Part shown: positions 52,674-60,734 of the stretch, piece after piece
How positions within the stretch are numbered: position 1 is the first letter of the stretch
Layout of the letters: every line of letters starts with the position of its first letter
Program-made: the position numbers and the translations under genes
The notes under the pieces: generated by a model
What the model saw: only the letters and a program-made list of their open reading frames with translations
What the model was told of the DNA's origin: nothing
The model's database searches: none
Assembly: GCF_036174265.1 (NCBI RefSeq)
Contig: NZ_CP108055.1
Span: forward strand, 558,001 to 622,000
From: Streptomyces sp. NBC_00285
GTDB lineage: Bacteria; Actinomycetota; Actinomycetes; Streptomycetales; Streptomycetaceae
Direction of reading: 5' to 3'
DNA: 64,000 nucleotides

Positions 52674-53717
52674 ATGCACGTGAGCGAACCGGACAGGAGC
52701 CTGGTCCCGGACGCCGGCGTCACCACCGGCCTCCTCGCCAAACGGCTTGGCGTGTCACCCACCACCCTGCGTTCCTGGGACCGCAGATACGGCCTCGGCC
52801 CGGCAGTGAGGGAGGACGGAAGGCACCGCAGATGGTCGCCGGGCGACATCGCCATGGTCTTCGAGATGTGCCGGCTGACAGCCGCCGGCATCGCACCGGC
52901 CGAGGCAGCGCGGGCCGCGAAAAGACAGGCCGCGGCGCCCAGTACGGCATCCACTCCTGACGTCCCCGTGCCCGGTGTCACGCCGGTGGCACAGACCGCG
53001 GCGCCCGCGACGGCCCCCGCCTCGCGCTCCCCCAGCGGCCTGCCGCTGGGAAACGTGCGGCACGAGTGCCGAGGGCTGGCCCGCGCCGCCGTACGGCTGG
53101 ACGCCGCGGCCGTCCAGGAACAGCTCACCCTGGCGATCCGCACACATGGGCTCGTCACCGCCTGGGAGGAGATCCTCGCCCCGAGCCTCCAGGCCGTCGG
53201 GCGTAAATGGGAGTCGGCCGGAGAGCGCTACCTGGAGGTGGAACACCTGCTGTCCTGGCATATTTCGGCCACGCTCCGCCATGTGTACGTGTGTGCCGCA
53301 CCGATGCGCCGCGAGCCCGCGTCCGCTCCCGTGCTGCTGGCATGTCTGCCTGGCGAGCAGCACACCCTGCCGATCGAGGCGTTGAGCGCGGCACTGGCGG
53401 AACGCGGCGTGCCGACACTCGTACTCGGCGGCTCCGTCCCCGCGGAAGCCCTCTTCGCGGCCACGCAACGCGTCGGCCCGGGAGCCGTGGTCCTCTGGTC
53501 GCAGTCCCGCGCCACCGCGAGCATGCCGCTGGCCCGGCACATCGCGGCGACCCGCTGGGGTGTCCGCGGTGCGCGCACGCACAGCCGGGTGCTCCTCGCG
53601 GGGCCCGGCTGGGGACGTGCCCCGCAGGGTCCCGGTCTGCTCCGGCCCCGTGGACTGGGCGACGCACTGCGGCAGTTGGAGGGACAGAACCCGGAGGGAC
53701 TCGTGGACGCCGTGTAG
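52674..53717 (+). CDS. litR: LitR/CarH-like MerR regulator with B12-binding-type domain
   Basis: 347-residue regulator. Residues about 16-85 are a MerR HTH (VTTGLLAKRLGVSPTTLRSW, YGLGPAVREDGRHRRWSPGD). From about residue 135 there is a CarH/LitR-type helical bundle followed by a cobalamin-fold domain (VLLACLPGEQHTLPIEALSA). CarH uses adenosylcobalamin as a light sensor; its signature W-X9-EH appears here as W179-X10-E190-H191, and the usual DXHXXG reads E-Q-H-T-L-P, keeping H230 but losing Asp and Gly. Actinobacterial LitR proteins vary at these sites, so B12 binding is not certain. It likely controls the crt and sigma genes. Confidence 0.82.
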   Translation: MHVSEPDRSLVPDAGVTTGLLAKRLGVSPTTLRSWDRRYGLGPAVREDGRHRRWSPGDIAMVFEMCRLTAAGIAPAEAARAAKRQAAAPSTASTPDVPVPGVTPVAQTAAPATAPASRSPSGLPLGNVRHECRGLARAAVRLDAAAVQEQLTLAIRTHGLVTAWEEILAPSLQAVGRKWESAGERYLEVEHLLSWHISATLRHVYVCAAPMRREPASAPVLLACLPGEQHTLPIEALSAALAERGVPTLVLGGSVPAEALFAATQRVGPGAVVLWSQSRATASMPLARHIAATRWGVRGARTHSRVLLAGPGWGRAPQGPGLLRPRGLGDALRQLEGQNPEGLVDAV

Positions 53718-53742
53718 ACGCCGCACGGAGTCGTGCTGCGTC
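53717..53742. terminator. Hairpin between convergent litR and monooxygenase-like genes
   Basis: GACGC-C-GCACG (53717-53727) pairs with CGTGC-T-GCGTC (53732-53742) with a single mismatch and a 4-base loop, starting at the litR stop. Confidence 0.65.
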
Positions 53743-53805
53743 CACGCCCGCCCCGCCGACCGATCCGGATGCGGCCGTCCCGCGGAACCGGCCGACGGGT
53801 GTTTC

Positions 53806-54105
53806 TCATGCGGCGCCGGTGACTCCGGGAGCGATGTGACGCCGGTGGAGCGGGCTGAAGCGAGTCTCGGGAGCTCCGGCGATGCCCGCCTTCTCGACCG
53901 CGGGGGCCAGCCGTTCCGCCAAGAAGGCCTCGAAGGCCTGCTCCGACTCCCAGACGTCGATGACGTGCAGTCCCCGTGCGTCGAACCACGCCACGTGGAC
54001 CTCGCTCCCCGCCGGGGCGACCTCCTCCCAGCCGACCGCCTCCCGCACCGTGTCGTACTGCTCGGGGGTGACCCCGGCCCAACTCATCGACATCACTACT
54101 GTCAT
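53806..54105 (-). CDS. Small dimeric alpha/beta-barrel protein (ABM-like)
   Basis: 99-residue protein with the pattern of the antibiotic-biosynthesis-monooxygenase-like ferredoxin fold: strand MTVVMSMSWAGV, helix TPEQYDTVREAVG, strand HVAWFDARGLHVIDVW and helix EQAFEAFLAERLAPAVEKAG. Such small barrels are monooxygenases, isomerases or binding proteins. The ATG at 54105 is preceded by a purine-rich site; the longer open frame is not protein-like. It is divergent from the STM4015 cassette, but there is no sign that it belongs to it. Confidence 0.75.
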   Translation of the reverse strand: MTVVMSMSWAGVTPEQYDTVREAVGWEEVAPAGSEVHVAWFDARGLHVIDVWESEQAFEAFLAERLAPAVEKAGIAGAPETRFSPLHRRHIAPGVTGAA

Positions 54106-54456
54106 GTCCCGCCCCTTGCTTCCCGTTCGGTGTGTGCCACCAGGCTCTCCGGCTGCTGCCCTCCGCGCGTTCAGGGCGACGGACGCGCACCCGTTGGTGA
54201 CGTGGGCATCGTCCCCGGCGGATGCCCCGCCACCGAAGAGCGTGCGGGAGCACGCGGGGACCGCACCCCGCTCCTCACGCCCTGCCGGCGCCCGCACGAG
54301 CCCGCACGCCGGCTGTCGGCCCAACCGCCGGTCGATCCCTCCTGCGCCGTCCCGCGCGAGGGCGGAGTGCGGCCCCGCCCAGGGGAGTTGTCAGTGCCGG
54401 TTGGTAGAACTGCGGACGTCACAGCTTGCACACCTCTTCTCCTCAGGAGCAGCCGT
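54106..54456. other. Divergent region carrying the STM4015 cassette promoter
   Basis: 351 bases. The right end holds the RecA-NDp-like promoter and a CAGGAG ribosome-binding site. I looked for a short precursor-peptide gene before STM4015 and found none that is convincing. Confidence 0.5.
54388..54410 (+). promoter_or_regulatory. RecA-NDp-type (PafBC) DNA-damage promoter of the STM4011-4015 cassette
   Basis: TTGTCAGTG at 54388-54396, then exactly eight bases, then TAGAAC at 54405-54410 followed by T. The known actinobacterial LexA-independent damage promoter is TTGTCRGTG-N8-TAnnnT, recognised with PafBC. The nine-base upstream block and the spacing match perfectly; the -10 differs only at its last position. 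It lies 46 bases before the STM4015 start codon. Confidence 0.75.
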
Positions 54457-55416
54457 ATGACCATCGGTGACCACCTCGACACGCTGTACCGGCTGCCCGC
54501 CCACACCTTCCCGGGCCCCGATGCGAAGCCGGACGTCCTGCCGGAGGCCGACTCCGTCGCCTGGCGGATCACCAGCGATGTGTACGACGCCGACGAGGAC
54601 TGGCCCGACGCCTTCGCACGCTTCTGCGCGACCGTCGACACCACGCGGGTGCGCGCCCTGATCGTGGGCGCCTGGCAGGAGGCCTACGACACGGACCCGT
54701 CCGCCGTGATCGAGGCGCTGCTCGCCGCACGGGACGACTTCCCGGCACTGCGCGCGCTGTTCCTCGGCGACATGGTGATGGAGGAGTGCGAGATCTCCTG
54801 GATCAACCAGACCGATGTCACGCCGCTGCTGGCCGGTTTCCCCGCACTTGAGGAGTTCGGTGTGCGCGGGGGTTCGGGGCTGGGGTTCACCGCCCTGAAC
54901 CACCCCGCACTGCGCAGGCTGGTGGTGGAGACGGGCGGCCTGCCCGCCGCGGTGGTGCGCGGGATCGGCGCCGGTGACCTGCCCGCACTGGAGGAGCTGG
55001 ACCTGTGGCTCGGTACTTCCGACTACGGCGGCGACAGCGAGGCCGCCGACCTGGAGCCCATCCTGTCCGGCGCCCGGCTGCCGCGTCTGCGCCATCTGGG
55101 CCTGCGCAACAGTGAGCTGCAGGACGCCGTGGCCGCCGCCGTCGCCGCCGCTCCCGTGCTGGCCCGCCTGGAGGTCCTGGACCTGTCCATGGGCGTGCTG
55201 ACCGACGAGGGAGCCATCGCGCTCCTGGACGGCGGGTCCCTCACCCACCTCAAGAAGCTCGATCTCCATCACCACTACCTCAGCAAGCCCGTCGAGGACC
55301 GCGTACGGCAGACCCTGGAGACCGAGGGCGTGGAGGTTGATCTCGACCGCGGGGACGCGGAGGAGAACGCGGAGGACGACGGCACGGTGTGGCGTTACGT
55401 CGCCGTGGGCGAGTGA
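54457..55416 (+). CDS. STM4015-family leucine-rich-repeat-like protein
   Basis: 319-residue soluble protein, first gene of the five-gene cassette. The N-terminal half (DHLDTLYRLPAHTF, SVAWRITSDVYDADEDWPDAF) is family-specific; the second half has irregular LRR-like repeats (FPALEEFGVRGG, LPALEELDLWLG, LPRLRHLGLRNSEL, LARLEVLDLSMG, LTHLKKLDLHHHYL). LRR proteins usually bind other proteins, so it may be the recognition or scaffold subunit of the cassette. No function has been assigned to the family to my knowledge. CAGGAG precedes the ATG and the stop overlaps the next start (GTGA). Confidence 0.88.
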   Translation: MTIGDHLDTLYRLPAHTFPGPDAKPDVLPEADSVAWRITSDVYDADEDWPDAFARFCATVDTTRVRALIVGAWQEAYDTDPSAVIEALLAARDDFPALRALFLGDMVMEECEISWINQTDVTPLLAGFPALEEFGVRGGSGLGFTALNHPALRRLVVETGGLPAAVVRGIGAGDLPALEELDLWLGTSDYGGDSEAADLEPILSGARLPRLRHLGLRNSELQDAVAAAVAAAPVLARLEVLDLSMGVLTDEGAIALLDGGSLTHLKKLDLHHHYLSKPVEDRVRQTLETEGVEVDLDRGDAEENAEDDGTVWRYVAVGE

Positions 55417-56558
55417 GCATCCACTCCCCCGTCCGGGCGCGATTCGCGGTGGTCGGCAACCCCGAGAACCGGAGGGTGACCCTCTTCGCCGACGGCGTCC
55501 GCGCGGCCGGACTGCCCGGCCCGCGCGTCGTGCCCTGGACCGACGTCCTGCGCGACCGGGGAGCGGACTTCGCCGACGACGAGATCGTCCGGGTCGACTC
55601 CCCCGGTGAGAACTCCGAGGTGGACCGTCTGCTGCGGGGTGCCGCGGATCCCACACGGGTGGAGGGTTCGGCCCGTTGGTATGCCGGGTTCATCGCCGCC
55701 GTGCGCGGGCTGCGGGGCGGCATCCGTCTGGACGACCCCGACGACCTCGCCGTGCTGTTCGACAAGCGCAGGTGCCACGCCGTGCTCGACGCCGCCGGCG
55801 TGCCCGTCCCCGTCTCGCCCACCTCGGGTCCGGGCGGTGCGCCGGTGCGCGGCTGGGACGACGTACGCCTGTTGATGCGGGAGCACCGGATGGCCCGGCT
55901 CTTCGTCAAGCCCGCCCACGGCTCGTCCGCTTCGGGCGTTCTCGCCGTCGAGAGCGGCGGTGGCCGGCTCCGGGCCACCACCTCCGTGGAGCTCACCCCG
56001 GACGGGCGACTGCACAACTCGCTCAAGGTGCGCCGCTACACACGCGAACGGGACGTCGCCGTCATCGTGGACGCGCTCGCGCCCGACGGGCTGCACCTGG
56101 AACGCTGGGTGCCCAAGGCCTCCCAGCAGGGCCGCGCCGCCGATCTGAGGGTGGTCGTGGTGGCCGGCCGTGCCACCCACGCGGTGGTCCGCACCAGCCG
56201 CTCGCCCCTGACCAACCTCCACCTCGGGGGCAGTCGCGGTGACCTCGACGGGGCGCGGCAAGCCGTGGAGACGGCCGGTGCCCGCTGGACCGACCTGCTC
56301 GAGGTGTGCGAACGGGCCGCGTCCTGCTTCCCGGGCACCCTGTGCGTCGGCGTGGATCTGCTGCCTGCCGTCGGCTGGCGCCGGGCCTTCGTCGGCGAGG
56401 TCAACGCCTTCGGCGATCTGCTGCCTGGGCTTCTCGGCCTGCCCGGAAGCGGCGCCGAGACCCAGGACACCTACGGCGCACAGGTGACGGCCGCCCTGCG
56501 CGCCCACGCCCGGCCCGGCCCGCTCTCCCCGCACAGAACAGGAACACTCCATGCCTGA
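55413..56558 (+). CDS. STM4014-family ATP-grasp-like protein
   Basis: 381 residues, second gene of the cassette. It opens with RFAVVGNPENRRVTLFADG. ATP-grasp features follow: VLFDKRRCHAVLDAAGVPVP, LFVKPAHGSSASGVL with nucleotide-contacting Lys (K166), LKVRRYTRERDVAVIVD, and GEVNAFGDLLPGLL with metal ligands E329 and N331. ATP-grasp enzymes join a carboxylate to an amine or thiol through an acyl phosphate, so a ligase role is likely. GTG start at 55413 overlaps the STM4015 stop by four bases; its end overlaps STM4013 by 8 bases. Confidence 0.87.
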   Translation: MSIHSPVRARFAVVGNPENRRVTLFADGVRAAGLPGPRVVPWTDVLRDRGADFADDEIVRVDSPGENSEVDRLLRGAADPTRVEGSARWYAGFIAAVRGLRGGIRLDDPDDLAVLFDKRRCHAVLDAAGVPVPVSPTSGPGGAPVRGWDDVRLLMREHRMARLFVKPAHGSSASGVLAVESGGGRLRATTSVELTPDGRLHNSLKVRRYTRERDVAVIVDALAPDGLHLERWVPKASQQGRAADLRVVVVAGRATHAVVRTSRSPLTNLHLGGSRGDLDGARQAVETAGARWTDLLEVCERAASCFPGTLCVGVDLLPAVGWRRAFVGEVNAFGDLLPGLLGLPGSGAETQDTYGAQVTAALRAHARPGPLSPHRTGTLHA

Positions 56559-57420
56559 GCCCGACATGAACGAGGTGGTCGGCCGGCACGACATCCTCCT
56601 CGTCACCCTCGACACCCTGCGGTACGACGTGGCGGTCGAACTGGCCGCCGCGGGCCGCATCCCCCACCTCGCACGCCACCTCCCCGACGGCCGGTGGGAG
56701 CAGCGCCACGCGCCGGGCAGCTTCACCTACGCCTCCCACCAGGCGATCTTCGCGGGCTTCCTGCCGACCCCGGCCTCCCCGGGACCGCATCCGCGACTGT
56801 TCGCGGCGAGTTTCGCGGGCAGTGAGAGCACCGCCCAGGACACCTTCGTGTACGACACCCCGGAGCTGGTCTCCGGACTGGCCAAGGCCGGTTACCGCAC
56901 GGTGTGCATCGGCGGTGTCGGCTTCTTCAACAAGCGGGGCCCGCTCGGTTCGGTGCTGCCCGGACTGTTCCACGAGGCGCACTGGGAACCGGAGTTCGGC
57001 GTCACCTCGCCGCACTCCTTCGAGAACCAGGTCGCCCGCGCCGAGAAGGTCGTCGCCGAACTCCCCGCCGAACAGCGGCTGTTCCTCTTTGTGAACGTCT
57101 CCGCGCTGCACCAGCCCAACTGGTTCCACCTGTCCGGCGCGACCCGGGAGACAGGTGACAGCCGCGAGACGCACGCCGCCGCGCTGGAGTACGTGGACCG
57201 GCACATCGGCCGCCTGTTCGCCGCCGCGGGCTCCCGGCGCCGCTGCTTCGCGATCGTCTGCTCCGACCACGGCACCGCCTATGGCGACGGCGGATACACC
57301 GGCCACCGCCTAGGCCACGAGTCCGTGTGGACCGTGCCGTACGCCCACTTCTTCCTCGATCCCGCAGGTACCACCACGGACACCACCGACCCCACAGACC
57401 CCGCCGAGGCCGCCCGATGA
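56551..57420 (+). CDS. STM4013/SEN3800-family sulfatase-fold hydrolase
   Basis: 289-residue cytosolic member of the alkaline phosphatase/sulfatase superfamily. The metal site is visible: D21 in LVTLDTLRYDVA, D239-H240 in CSDHGTAYGDGG and H252/H256 in GHRLGHES. The nucleophile region SFTYASHQAIFAGFLP (T59, S62) lacks the Cys/Ser-X-Pro/Ala-X-Arg sulfatase motif converted to formylglycine, so it is more likely a phosphatase, phosphodiesterase or phosphotransferase-like enzyme using Thr or Ser. It lacks a signal peptide. Overlaps both neighbours. Confidence 0.87.
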   Translation: MPEPDMNEVVGRHDILLVTLDTLRYDVAVELAAAGRIPHLARHLPDGRWEQRHAPGSFTYASHQAIFAGFLPTPASPGPHPRLFAASFAGSESTAQDTFVYDTPELVSGLAKAGYRTVCIGGVGFFNKRGPLGSVLPGLFHEAHWEPEFGVTSPHSFENQVARAEKVVAELPAEQRLFLFVNVSALHQPNWFHLSGATRETGDSRETHAAALEYVDRHIGRLFAAAGSRRRCFAIVCSDHGTAYGDGGYTGHRLGHESVWTVPYAHFFLDPAGTTTDTTDPTDPAEAAR

Positions 57421-58754
57421 CCACCGACCAGCGCACCGGCCCCTACCAGCACTACGTCTACGCCTACCCCCACAAGACCGCCTACCGCCCGCTCCCCGAG
57501 CGTCCCGCGCTGACGTCGCTGTGGGCGGCGGAGGACAAGAGCGCCCTCTCCCTGTACCTGCACATCCCGTTCTGCGAGATCCGCTGCGGCTTCTGCAACC
57601 TCTTCACCCGCATCGGCGCCCCCGACGGCCTGACGGGCGCCTACCTGGACGCGTTGGAACGTCAGGCCGACGCCGTACGCGAGGCTCTCGGGGACACGGA
57701 CGGCGTCCGGTTCGCCACCGCGGCCTTCGGCGGCGGCACCCCCACCTTCCTCACCGCGCCGGAACTGGCCAGGCTCTGCGACCTCGCCGAGCACCGCATG
57801 GGCGCCGACCTGCGCGCGATCCCCCTGTCCGTCGAGGCCTCCCCCGCCACGGCCACCGCCGACCGCCTCGCCGTCCTCGCGGAGCGCGGCACCACCCGGC
57901 TCAGCCTGGGGGTGCAGAGCTTCGTCGACTCCGAGGCCCGGGCCGCCGTACGCCCCCAACGCCGTTCCGACGTCGAGGAGGCCCTCGCCCGCGTCCGGGA
58001 GGCCGGCATACCCGTTCTCAACATCGACCTGATCTACGGCATCGACGGCCAGACCGAGCGCACCTGGCTCCACTCCCTGGACGCCGCCCTGGCATGGCGG
58101 CCCGAGGAGCTGTACCTGTATCCGCTGTACGTCCGGCCCCTGACCGGCCTCGACCGCCACCGCCGCGACACCGGAGCGGACCCGGCCTGGGACGAACAGC
58201 GGCTGCGCCTGTACCGGGCGGGCCGCGACCACCTCCTCGCGCAGGGCTATGTCCAGCAGTCCATGCGCATGTTCCGGCGGGCCGACGCCCCGTCGCAGGG
58301 GGCCGACGACTACGCCTGCCAGAGCGACGGCATGATCGGTCTCGGCTGCGGTGCCCGCTCCTACACCTCCCGCCTGCACTACTCGTTCGACTACGCGGTC
58401 GGCATGCACGAGATCCGCGGGATCATCGATGACTACGTCGCCTCGACGGACTTCGCCCGCGCCGAGGTCGGTCACCGCATGGACGCCGGCGAGACGCGCC
58501 GACGGCACCTCCTGCAGTCCCTCCTCCAGGCCGAGGGCCTGGACGGCGACGACTACCGAGCCCGCTTCGGCGCCGGTCCCGCCGACGACTTCGGCGCGGA
58601 GCTCGACGTCCTCGCGGGTCGCGGCTGGCTCGACGACAGCACCGGCGTGCGGCTGCGGCTCACGCCGGACGGACTCGCCCACTCCGACGCGATCGGACCG
58701 GACCTGTTCTCCCCCGCCGTACGGGCCGCCATGGCCGCCTACGAGAGGAAGTGA
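57417..58754 (+). CDS. STM4012-family radical SAM enzyme (HemW-like fold)
   Basis: 445 residues, fourth gene of the cassette. The [4Fe-4S]/SAM motif is CEIRCGFC (C53, C57, C60; CX3CX2C), preceded by LSLYLHIPFC as in HemN/HemW proteins. AFGGGTPTFLT, SVEASPATATADRL and RLSLGVQSF are the core radical-SAM strands, and a C-terminal HemN-like domain ends the protein. Coproporphyrinogen dehydrogenase activity is unlikely, given the dedicated cassette. The natural substrate is unknown. ATGA and GTGA overlaps link it to STM4013 and STM4011. Confidence 0.9.
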   Translation: MTTDQRTGPYQHYVYAYPHKTAYRPLPERPALTSLWAAEDKSALSLYLHIPFCEIRCGFCNLFTRIGAPDGLTGAYLDALERQADAVREALGDTDGVRFATAAFGGGTPTFLTAPELARLCDLAEHRMGADLRAIPLSVEASPATATADRLAVLAERGTTRLSLGVQSFVDSEARAAVRPQRRSDVEEALARVREAGIPVLNIDLIYGIDGQTERTWLHSLDAALAWRPEELYLYPLYVRPLTGLDRHRRDTGADPAWDEQRLRLYRAGRDHLLAQGYVQQSMRMFRRADAPSQGADDYACQSDGMIGLGCGARSYTSRLHYSFDYAVGMHEIRGIIDDYVASTDFARAEVGHRMDAGETRRRHLLQSLLQAEGLDGDDYRARFGAGPADDFGAELDVLAGRGWLDDSTGVRLRLTPDGLAHSDAIGPDLFSPAVRAAMAAYERK

Positions 58755-59635
58755 GCGGGCCCGTGGATCTGACCGTGCTCTACCGCGGCCCCCTCGCTTC
58801 CTGCGACTACGACTGTCCCTACTGCCCCTTCGCCAAGCGCCGCGACTCTCCGGCACAGCTCCGCTCGGACCGGGAGTCCCTGGAACGCTTCGCGCGCTGG
58901 GCCGGCGCCCAGCACGAGGACCGCCTCTCACTGTTGTTCACGCCGTGGGGCGAAGGCCTGGTGCGCTCCTGGTACCGCCGCACGCTCGCCGAGCTGTCCC
59001 ACCTGCCGCACATCGGCCGCGTCGCCATACAGACCAACCTCAGCTGCCGTACCGACTGGCTCGCCGAGGCCGACCTCAACACCCTCGCCCTGTGGTGCAC
59101 CTACCACCCCGGCCAGACCCCCTACGACCGCTTCCTCAGCAAATGCGCGGAACTGGCGGAGCGGGGCGTCCGCTTCAGCGTCGGCGTCGTCGGCCTGCCC
59201 GGACACCTGGAGTCGGCCCGCCGTCTGCGCGCCGACCTGCCGGCGCACGTCTACCTGTGGATCAACGCGGCCGAAGGGTACGGCTACGAGGACGCCGAGG
59301 CCGACGAGTGGACCGCGCTCGACCCCCTCTTCCCGTACAGCCGCCACCCGCACGCCAGCGCCGGCCTGCCCTGCCGTACGGGCGAGTCGGTGATCTCGGT
59401 CGACGGCGCGGGCACCGTGCGCCGCTGCCACTTCGTCCGCGCCGAACTCGGCAACCTCTACGACGGTTCCTACCGCACGGCTCTGCGCCCGAGGCCGTGT
59501 CCGCTGGCCGTCTGCGACTGCCACATCGGCTATGTCCATCTGGAGACCCTGCCGCTCTACGACGTCTTCGCGGGCGGAGTCCTCGAACGTGTTCCGGCGG
59601 CCGCCGTCCGAGCGGTCCGGCATTCAGCGCAGTGA
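58751..59635 (+). CDS. STM4011-family radical SAM enzyme
   Basis: 294 residues, fifth gene of the cassette. The cluster motif is CDYDCPYC (C18, C22, C25; CX3CX2C), right at the N-terminus. A second set of cysteines near the end (LPCRTG, VRRCHF, CPLAVCDCHIGY) suggests an auxiliary iron-sulfur cluster, as in SPASM or Twitch enzymes that modify peptides. GTG start at 58751 overlaps the STM4012 stop by four bases. The end overlaps by 12 bases the tail of the opposite-strand epimerase gene. Confidence 0.9.
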   Translation: MSGPVDLTVLYRGPLASCDYDCPYCPFAKRRDSPAQLRSDRESLERFARWAGAQHEDRLSLLFTPWGEGLVRSWYRRTLAELSHLPHIGRVAIQTNLSCRTDWLAEADLNTLALWCTYHPGQTPYDRFLSKCAELAERGVRFSVGVVGLPGHLESARRLRADLPAHVYLWINAAEGYGYEDAEADEWTALDPLFPYSRHPHASAGLPCRTGESVISVDGAGTVRRCHFVRAELGNLYDGSYRTALRPRPCPLAVCDCHIGYVHLETLPLYDVFAGGVLERVPAAAVRAVRHSAQ

Positions 59636-60639
59636 GACGGTGACAGCGTCCGGGTGGTCGGCGGCATAGTCCTGGAGCACCGACAGGAAGCTCATGTCGG
59701 GCCGCAGTCCGAGGGCGGCGGCCCGGCTGTGGTCGAGCACGGCGGGCCACGAGCCCACGATGGCCTCGACCGTCGGGTCGGGGGCCATGGTGACCCGGTC
59801 GGCGACCGTGCTGCCGGCCGTCTGCCGCAGCGTCGTGAGCATCTCTGCCACCGAGACGGTCAGCGCTGGAAGGTTGACGGGCAAGGGGCCGTTCAGTCGG
59901 CCCGGACCGCTACCGCGCTCGGCTTCGGCGACGCGGAGGATTCCCTCGATGGTACGGCGCGGCGAGGCGAGGGCGACTTCAAGGCCCGGGTCCACCGGGC
60001 AGACGGCCTGCAGCCCCGCCAGTGGCTCACGGATGATGCCGGACAGGAAGCCGGAGGCGGCGGCGTCGGCCGGCCCGGCCGTACCGTGACGGTCATCAGA
60101 CGCGCGACGCGGCCGTCGACGAAGCCGCGACGGGTGCAGTCCGCGATCAGCTGCTCGCACATCAGTTTCTGCGTGCCGTAACTCGACCGTGGCACCGGAA
60201 CAGTCGTCTCGCTGACCACGGGCGGCAGCGGCAGCCCCGGGTGGGCACCGTAGACGGCGAGACTGCTGGCGAACACCACCCGAGTCACCGGCCCGCCGGC
60301 CGCCGACTGCGCGCGGGCCGCCTCCAACAGGGCGCGCGTGACATCCACGTTGGCGCGCATCCCCAGATCGAAGTCGGCCTCGCACTCCGCCGACACCGCG
60401 GCGGCGAGATGGAACAGGACGTCCACGGGCTCGGCGAACACCCCGCCGAGGTGCTCCACCAGATCGCCGCGAACCGTCTCCGTCCGCGCGTCGTCGGTCT
60501 TCGGCGCTCCGGACGGCGCGACCCGATCGACCAGCACCAGCCGGTCGATCGGCCTGCCTCCGAACGAACCCGCCCGCGACAGCGTCCCGGCAAGCAGCCG
60601 TCCGAGAAATCCGGACGCACCCGTCACCACGATCCTCAC
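59624..60639 (-). pseudogene. denD: D-erythronate dehydrogenase-like SDR gene with a frameshift
   Basis: Extended SDR of the DenD type, which oxidises D-erythronate at C2 with NAD. The N-terminal frame (from GTG 60639) gives MRIVVTGASGFLGRLLAGTL, FHLAAAVSAECEADFD and SSYGTQKLMCEQL with the catalytic Tyr and Lys. At about 60066 the frame changes: continuity (RLMTVTVRPGR into AAASGFLSGIIREPLAG) requires one extra base, as if AAC had become AC. The second frame then continues normally to a stop at 59624. It is either a real one-base deletion or a sequencing error. No lyase or kinase gene of the pathway is adjacent. Confidence 0.75.
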
Positions 60640-60734
60640 GCGTCATCTCCTCGGCCGACCGCTCGGGGATCCTGGATCCACGATGCCGTACGCAGAGTGG
60701 CGACACACCGCAACGCACCATGAAGAGTCAGCAG

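Noticed and set aside
46658..53717. LitA/LitB and LitQ genes expected with LitR/LitS
   Set aside because: No lipoprotein, anti-sigma or MarR-type gene lies between the sigma factor and litR; all frames there are accounted for by crt genes.
54222..54407. Short ORF before STM4015 as a precursor peptide
   Set aside because: The translation is Arg/Pro/Ala-rich, overlaps the promoter motif and has no good ribosome-binding site.
57417..58754. STM4012 protein as HemN/HemW (heme biosynthesis or heme chaperone)
   Set aside because: The fold is shared, but the gene is locked into the STM4011-4015 cassette and matches that family better.
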